From an uncultured Bacteroidaceae bacterium (GTDB taxonomy: Bacteria; Bacteroidota; Bacteroidia; Bacteroidales; Bacteroidaceae), in contig CAJODY010000015.1 in NCBI GenBank assembly GCA_905233285.1, forward strand, positions 1-64,000: a stretch of DNA of 64,000 nt, in the 5' to 3' direction. A program made the translations under genes and the position numbers. Below the pieces are notes generated by a model. The model searched no databases, was not told the DNA's origin, and saw only the letters and a program-made list of their open reading frames with translations. Each line of letters opens with the position of its first letter. The stretch's first letter is position 1. Of this stretch, positions 59,131-64,000 are shown piece after piece.

Positions 59131-60915
59131 ATGAATTGGAATTCACATGAATTTATCTGGCTCGACTGGGCAGTACTTGCAATTGGTGTATGTGGCGTAG
59201 TATGGGCTGTTTACCACGCTATCGTCAAGGACAAAAAAGCGCAGAAGGGCGAAGACTCTTCTGCATACCTCTTCGGAAAAGGTGAACCCTGGTATGTAAT
59301 CGGTATGGCAATCTTTGCTGCCAACATCGGTTCAGAACACCTCGTAGGTCTTGCCGGTACAGGAGCAAAGAGCGGTGTCGGTATGGCACACTGGGAGATG
59401 CAGGGATGGATGATTCTCATCCTCGGATGGTTATTCGTACCATTTTATCAGCTCATGATTAACAAGATGGGGAAAATCATCACTATGCCCGACTTCCTTA
59501 AATTCCGTTACACACAACGTACTGGATCATGGCTCTCAATCATCACACTTGTAGCTTACATCCTCACAAAGGTTAGCGTTACAGCACTTACAGGAGGAAT
59601 CTTCTTTAAGTATCTCTGGGGACTCAACTTCTGGGTTGGTGCAATCGGTCTGATTTTAGTAACTGCAATCTTTACCGTATTCGGTGGTATGAAGGGTGTG
59701 ATGACACTTTCCACAATTCAGACTCCAATCCTCATAATCGGTTCGTTCCTCGTACTTTTCCTCGGTCTTGCAGCACTGGGTAGTGGCAACATCGCAGAAG
59801 GTTGGAGCAGCATGATGGAATACTGTGGTCAGTTGAACAATGGTTATGGAACCACTCACATGTTCCACTGGGAAGAAGGTGACTCTATGTATCAGGAATA
59901 TCCTGGATTCGTGGTATTTATCGGAGCATCGATTATCGGTTTCTGGTACTGGTGTACAGACCAGCACATTGTTCAGCGTGTACTCGGTCAGGTTCCAGGC
60001 GAAGACAACGCTGAAATTATGAAGCGTGCACGTCGCGGTACTATCGCTGCAGGTTTCTTCAAGGTTCTGCCTTGTTTCATGTTCCTCATCCCAGGTATGA
60101 TTGCTGCTGCACTTGCACAGAAAGGCACATTCGAACTTGGTGAGACAGACGCTGCATTTGCAATTATGGTTCAGCAGGTATTGCCAGCCGGAGTAAAGGG
60201 TATCGTTACTATCGGTTTCATCTGCGCACTCGTTGCTTCTCTTGCAGCATTCTTCAACTCTTGCGCTACCCTCTTCACTGAGGACTTCTACAAGCCACTG
60301 AAGAAAGGTATGACAGAGGCTCACTACGTATTCGTTGGTCGTGTAGCAACAGTTGTTGTGGTTATTCTCGGTTTCGCATGGCTTCCTATCATGATGGGTA
60401 TGGACACATTGTACAATTATCTGCAGGGCATCCAGTCACTGCTGGCTCCTGCAATGGTTGTTATCTTCGCATGTGGTATCCTCAGCAAGAAGGTTACTCC
60501 TAAAGCAGGTGAATGGACACTCATCGTAGGTTTCCTCATCGGTATGATTCGTCTGGTTACAAATGTAATTACAGATACCGGTCGTTACTTGACCGATGCA
60601 CAAGCTGCTGCAAAAACTGCACTTGGAGAGGTTGTTGATCCTAACACCATCATGCAAGGCGCATTCTGGGAGAATACAACATGGTTCTGGCAGACAAACT
60701 GGCTCGTTTTCGAATGCTGGCTGCTCGTATTCCTGCTTGTATTCATCTATGCAGTTTCATTCTGCACACCTGCACCGACAAAGGCTCAGGTAGATGCTAT
60801 CACATTCTCTGCAGATTTCAAGAAGTCAATCAAGGAAAGCTGGGGCGCATTCGATATCATCGGTACACTCATTGTAGTTGGTCTCTGCGCTTGCTTCTAT
60901 TGGTATTTCTGGTAA
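59131..60915 (+). CDS. Sodium:solute symporter (SSS), sugar type
   Basis: 594 residues, about 14 membrane helices. SGLT-like motifs: ANIGSEHLVGLAGTGAKSG near 65, WYWCTDQHIVQRVLG near 272, and FNSCATLFTEDFYKPL near 378. It imports a sugar with Na+; the neighbourhood points to L-arabinose or another monosaccharide, but the sugar cannot be read. 63 nt after galM and followed by a hairpin before araD. Confidence 0.88.
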   Translation: MNWNSHEFIWLDWAVLAIGVCGVVWAVYHAIVKDKKAQKGEDSSAYLFGKGEPWYVIGMAIFAANIGSEHLVGLAGTGAKSGVGMAHWEMQGWMILILGWLFVPFYQLMINKMGKIITMPDFLKFRYTQRTGSWLSIITLVAYILTKVSVTALTGGIFFKYLWGLNFWVGAIGLILVTAIFTVFGGMKGVMTLSTIQTPILIIGSFLVLFLGLAALGSGNIAEGWSSMMEYCGQLNNGYGTTHMFHWEEGDSMYQEYPGFVVFIGASIIGFWYWCTDQHIVQRVLGQVPGEDNAEIMKRARRGTIAAGFFKVLPCFMFLIPGMIAAALAQKGTFELGETDAAFAIMVQQVLPAGVKGIVTIGFICALVASLAAFFNSCATLFTEDFYKPLKKGMTEAHYVFVGRVATVVVVILGFAWLPIMMGMDTLYNYLQGIQSLLAPAMVVIFACGILSKKVTPKAGEWTLIVGFLIGMIRLVTNVITDTGRYLTDAQAAAKTALGEVVDPNTIMQGAFWENTTWFWQTNWLVFECWLLVFLLVFIYAVSFCTPAPTKAQVDAITFSADFKKSIKESWGAFDIIGTLIVVGLCACFYWYFW

Positions 60916-60925
60916 TTATAAATAT

Positions 60926-60966
60926 GTAATAAGTGGACTGGTCACTCCGACCAATCCACTTATTAC
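60926..60966. repeat. Near-perfect 18-bp inverted repeat between symporter and araD
   Basis: GTAATAAGTGGACTGGTC (60926-60943), a 5-base loop, and GACCAATCCACTTATTAC (60949-60966), one mismatch. No T-run follows. Likely an intra-operon RNA hairpin (attenuator, processing or stability element). Confidence 0.75.
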
Positions 60967-60987
60967 GCTAAAATACACGTATTAGTC

Positions 60988-61698
60988 ATGTTAGAAGAAC
61001 TGAAAGAAAAAGTATTCAAAGCAAATCTCGACCTCGTACGTCAGGGACTTGTCATATTCACTTGGGGAAACGTAAGCGGCATAGACCGTGACAAGGGTCT
61101 TGTAGTAATCAAGCCTTCAGGTGTAAGCTATGACGACATGAAAGCCAGCGATATGGTAGTAGTTGACTTGGAAAGTGGTAAAGTAGTAGAAGGTGACCTT
61201 AATCCATCAAGCGACACCCCTACCCATCTCGTACTCTATAAGGCATTCCCGAATATCAAAGGTGTAGTACATACTCACTCTACCTATGCTACTGCTTTTG
61301 CACAGGCTGGTAAAGATATCCCAAATATTGGAACCACACATGCCGACTATTTCTATAAGAACATACCTTGTACAAGAGACATGACAAAGGAGGAAGTAGA
61401 AGGTCAGTATGAATTGGAAACAGGAAACGTTATAGTAGATGAAATACTGAACATACGTAAAATCAATCCTGACCATACTCCTGCAGTTCTTGTAAAGAAC
61501 CACGGTCCATTCTCTTGGGGCACATCACCTGACAACGCAGTATATAATGCAAAAGTAATGGAACAGTGTGCAAAGATGGCATTCATCGCATATTCTGTCA
61601 ATCCAAGCCTTACGATGAACCCACTGCTTATCGAGAAGCACTACAATCGTAAGCACGGTCCTAACGCATACTATGGACAGAAGGGACAGCAACATTAA
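60988..61698 (+). CDS. araD: L-ribulose-5-phosphate 4-epimerase
   Basis: 236 residues, of the class II aldolase/epimerase fold. The metal motif [17 protein letters not shown] near residue 92 and a later His (KNHGPFSWG near 170) match AraD. It converts L-ribulose 5-phosphate to D-xylulose 5-phosphate. Placed between the symporter and araA; a fuculose-phosphate aldolase role is less likely given araA and araB. Confidence 0.9.
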   Translation: MLEELKEKVFKANLDLVRQGLVIFTWGNVSGIDRDKGLVVIKPSGVSYDDMKASDMVVVDLESGKVVEGDLNPSSDTPTHLVLYKAFPNIKGVVHTHSTYATAFAQAGKDIPNIGTTHADYFYKNIPCTRDMTKEEVEGQYELETGNVIVDEILNIRKINPDHTPAVLVKNHGPFSWGTSPDNAVYNAKVMEQCAKMAFIAYSVNPSLTMNPLLIEKHYNRKHGPNAYYGQKGQQH

Positions 61699-61804
61699 AC
61701 TAATGTACTTCCCCACCCTCCTTATACATTATATATAATATAGGAGACAAACAAAGGGAATCATAAAACCAAACCAATTAATAACAAACTAAAAGAATTT
61801 TATT

Positions 61805-63343
61805 ATGAAAGCATTTGAAAATCTTGAGCTTTGGTGGGTAACCGGAGCACAACTTCTCTACGGAGGCGAAACAGTTAAAATCGTTGACGGTCACTCAAAA
61901 GAAATGGTTGACGGTCTGAACAATGGCGGACTTATTCCTATCAAGGTTGTATATAAGGGAACTGCAAACTCTTCAAAGGAAGTAGAGGCAGTCATGAAGG
62001 CAGCCAGCAACGATGAGAAGTGCGCAGGTGTAATCACTTGGATGCACACATTCTCTCCTGCAAAGATGTGGATTAAGGGTCTTCAGGCACTTCAGAAGCC
62101 ACTCCTCCACTTCCACACTCAGTACAACGCTGAAATTCCTTGGAGCGAAATCGACATGGACTTCATGAACCTGAACCAGTCTGCTCACGGTGATATCGAG
62201 TTCGGTCACATCTGCACTCGCATGCGTGTTCCACGTAAGGTTGTATGTGGTTACTGGAAGGACGAGCAGGCACAGAAGCAGATTGCAATATGGGCACGTG
62301 TAGCAGCCGGTGTAGCTGATGCAAAGAACGTACGCTGTCTGATGTTCGGTATGAACATGAACAACGTAGCAGTAACTGATGGCGACCGCGTTGAATTTGA
62401 ACAGCGTCTGGGCTACCACGTTGACTACTATCCAGTAAGCTCACTGATGGAATACTTCAAGCAGGTTACAGATGCTGAGGCTGATGCGCTTGTTGAAGAA
62501 TACAAGAAACTTTACACCATCAAGATTGATGAGAGCGGCGAACAGGTATATTGGGAGAAAGTTAAGAACGCAGCAAAGGCAGAAATCGCACTCCGCCGTG
62601 TACTGAAGGATGAAGGTGCTACTGCATTCACAACTAACTTCGACGACCTTGGCGATGCTGACATCAACGATCCAAACTTTGTAGGATTCGACCAGATTCC
62701 AGGTCTTGCTTCACAGCGTCTCATGGCTGAGGGTTACGGATTCGGAGCTGAAGGTGACTGGAAGACAGCTTGTCTCTACCGTTCACTCTGGGTTATCCAG
62801 CAGGGCATGCCTACAGGTTGCTCATTCCTCGAGGACTACACACTGAACTTCGCTGGTGACCGCAGCTCTTGTCTGCAGAGCCACATGCTCGAAGTTTGTC
62901 CACTCATCGCTGTTGACAAACCAACTCTTGAAGTACACTTCCTTGGCATCGGTATCCGCAAGCAGCAGACTGCACGTCTCGTATTCACATCTAAGGTAGG
63001 TCGTGGTATCAAGGCTACAGTCGTTGACCTTGGCAACCGCTTCCGTCTCATCTCTCAGGAAGTAGAGTGCATCAAACCGAAGCCAATGCCAAAACTGCCA
63101 GTTGCTTCTGCACTCTGGGTTCCGCAGCCGACATTCGAGATTGGTGCTGGTGCATGGATTCTCGCAGGTGGTACACACCACAGCGCATTCTCATACGACA
63201 TCACAGAAGAGTATTGGGAAGACTTTGCTGAAATGACTGGCATCGAATATGTCAAGATCAACAAGAATACCACCATCAGCGAGTTCAAGCACGACTTGCA
63301 GATGAACGAGGTTTACTACATGTTGAATAAAGCATTGAAGTAA
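61805..63343 (+). CDS. araA: L-arabinose isomerase
   Basis: 512 residues, near the usual 500. It begins FENLELWWVTGAQLLYGGE; later come MHTFSPAKMWI, AEGYGFGAEGDWKTAC with an active-site Glu near 318, and the C-terminal AGGTHHSAFSYD containing the metal-binding His region. It isomerises L-arabinose to L-ribulose. 106 bp after araD, with no gene in that gap but an AT-rich stretch. Confidence 0.95.
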   Translation: MKAFENLELWWVTGAQLLYGGETVKIVDGHSKEMVDGLNNGGLIPIKVVYKGTANSSKEVEAVMKAASNDEKCAGVITWMHTFSPAKMWIKGLQALQKPLLHFHTQYNAEIPWSEIDMDFMNLNQSAHGDIEFGHICTRMRVPRKVVCGYWKDEQAQKQIAIWARVAAGVADAKNVRCLMFGMNMNNVAVTDGDRVEFEQRLGYHVDYYPVSSLMEYFKQVTDAEADALVEEYKKLYTIKIDESGEQVYWEKVKNAAKAEIALRRVLKDEGATAFTTNFDDLGDADINDPNFVGFDQIPGLASQRLMAEGYGFGAEGDWKTACLYRSLWVIQQGMPTGCSFLEDYTLNFAGDRSSCLQSHMLEVCPLIAVDKPTLEVHFLGIGIRKQQTARLVFTSKVGRGIKATVVDLGNRFRLISQEVECIKPKPMPKLPVASALWVPQPTFEIGAGAWILAGGTHHSAFSYDITEEYWEDFAEMTGIEYVKINKNTTISEFKHDLQMNEVYYMLNKALK

Positions 63344-63351
63344 TACATGCT

Positions 63352-63391
63352 GGAGCTAAAAGGCTGTGTCATAAACACTCCTTTTAGCTCC
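63352..63391. repeat. 12-bp inverted repeat between araA and araB
   Basis: GGAGCTAAAAGG (63352-63363) and CCTTTTAGCTCC (63380-63391) with an inner GTGT/ACAC. No U tract follows, so it probably modulates transcription or mRNA stability rather than ending the operon. Confidence 0.75.
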
Positions 63392-63425
63392 AAATTTATC
63401 TACTAACAAAAACAAGATAAATCAT

Positions 63426-64000
63426 ATGAATGCAAAACAGACAATAGAAGCTGGAAAAGCAGTATTGGGTATTGAATTTGGTTCGACACGTATTAAAGCT
63501 GTGCTCATCGACCAGAACAACAACCCAATAGCTCAAGGTAGTCACACATGGGAAAACCAACTCGTCGATGGACTTTGGACCTACTCTACCGAAGCTATCT
63601 GGTATGGACTGCAGGACTGCTATGCCGACCTTCGCAAGAATGTTCTCGAACAGTATGAAGTTGAAATTGAGACTCTTGCTGCTATCGGAGTCAGCGCAAT
63701 GATGCACGGATACATGGCATTCAAAGGCAACGACATCCTTGTTCCTTTCCGCACATGGCGCAACACCAACACAGGAAAAGCTGCTGCTGAACTGTCTCAG
63801 CTCTTCAACTATAACATACCTCTCCGTTGGAGTATCTCACATCTATACCAGTGCATACTCGACAACGAAGAACATGTAAAGGATATCGAATTCCTCACTA
63901 CCCTTGCAGGCTATATCCACTGGCAGATTACAGGTCAGAAAGTACTCGGCGTAGGTGATGCTTCAGGTATGATTCCTGTTGATCCGGCTACAAAGACCTA
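63426..64000 (+). CDS. araB: Ribulokinase (FGGY family), N-terminal part
   Basis: Only the first 191 or so residues are in the window. The ATP-site start [15 protein letters not shown], the [12 protein letters not shown] segment, [12 protein letters not shown] and the beginning of [13 protein letters not shown] are typical of the FGGY carbohydrate kinases in Bacteroidetes ara operons. It phosphorylates L-ribulose. Placement after araA fixes the pathway; the C-terminal domain is not visible. Confidence 0.85.
   Translation, partial: MNAKQTIEAGKAVLGIEFGSTRIKAVLIDQNNNPIAQGSHTWENQLVDGLWTYSTEAIWYGLQDCYADLRKNVLEQYEVEIETLAAIGVSAMMHGYMAFKGNDILVPFRTWRNTNTGKAAAELSQLFNYNIPLRWSISHLYQCILDNEEHVKDIEFLTTLAGYIHWQITGQKVLGVGDASGMIPVDPATKT

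Overview
The window looks like a chromosomal segment of a Bacteroidales bacterium, most like Prevotella and relatives. The reasons are promoters of the TTTG-N19/20-TAnnTTTG type, the near absence of Shine-Dalgarno sites, a BspA-like leucine-rich-repeat protein, a type IX-style C-terminal sorting tail, an Rnf complex, an oxaloacetate-decarboxylase sodium pump, Bacteroidetes-type RpoZ, DUF4293 and DUF4837 proteins, and an araDAB operon next to a GalM lipoprotein and an SSS symporter. No phage, IS transposase, rRNA or CRISPR array was seen.

Layout. 1-10500 is an accessory defence island. It holds an AT-rich SIR2-STAND-TPR protein, then a tightly coupled six-gene operon: AbiEi/AbiEii, a DNA methyltransferase, an unrecognised protein, an AAA ATPase and a PIN-like nuclease. 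It sits between two copies of a 14-bp direct repeat and abuts a 5'-truncated BspA-like gene. 10.7-20.5 kb is housekeeping: nadE, a DUF2400 protein, broken glyA, rlmN, DUF4837, a PdxA homologue lacking its metal ligands, and a GtrA/CDP-alcohol transferase/PAP2 lipid cluster. 20.7-25.3 kb carries the Na+-pumping decarboxylase (oadG broken, oadA, oadB) and class II aldolase. 25.3-28.4 kb (minus) encodes polysaccharide export and an initiating sugar transferase. 28.5-34.4 kb (minus) is rseC-rnfBCDG and a fused rnfE-rnfA. 34.5-35.6 kb holds a gutted sstT gene and a repeat-rich intergenic region. 35.6-40.3 kb (minus) is a glycogen/alpha-glucan operon. 40.4-45.9 kb has a Crp/Fnr regulator, DAG kinase-like protein, a shortened miaA, an NhaD-type antiporter, tRNA-Gly, recF and a DUF721 gene. 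46-50.8 kb has two peptidases, a tail-only secreted protein and an ECF sigma cluster. 50.8-54.6 kb (minus) is bamD-rpoZ-DUF4293-fcl-HAD. 54.7-57.6 kb is uvrB and an SBF transporter. 57.8-64 kb is galM-SSS-araD-araA-araB (cut by the window end).

How the genes work together. Rnf, the Oad pump, the NhaD antiporter and the SSS symporter together suggest a sodium-based energy economy, with GalM/SSS/AraDAB feeding arabinose into central metabolism. The glycogen operon and aldolase fit a saccharolytic anaerobe.

Two things stand out. First, the MTase-unknown-AAA-PIN cassette coupled to AbiE does not match a defence system I can name. Second, at least six genes (glyA, rlmN, oadG, rnfE/rnfA, sstT, miaA) look as if short or medium segments have been cut out of them. 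This is either deletional decay or an artefact of the assembly. These comparisons rest on remembered family sequences, not on computed alignments.
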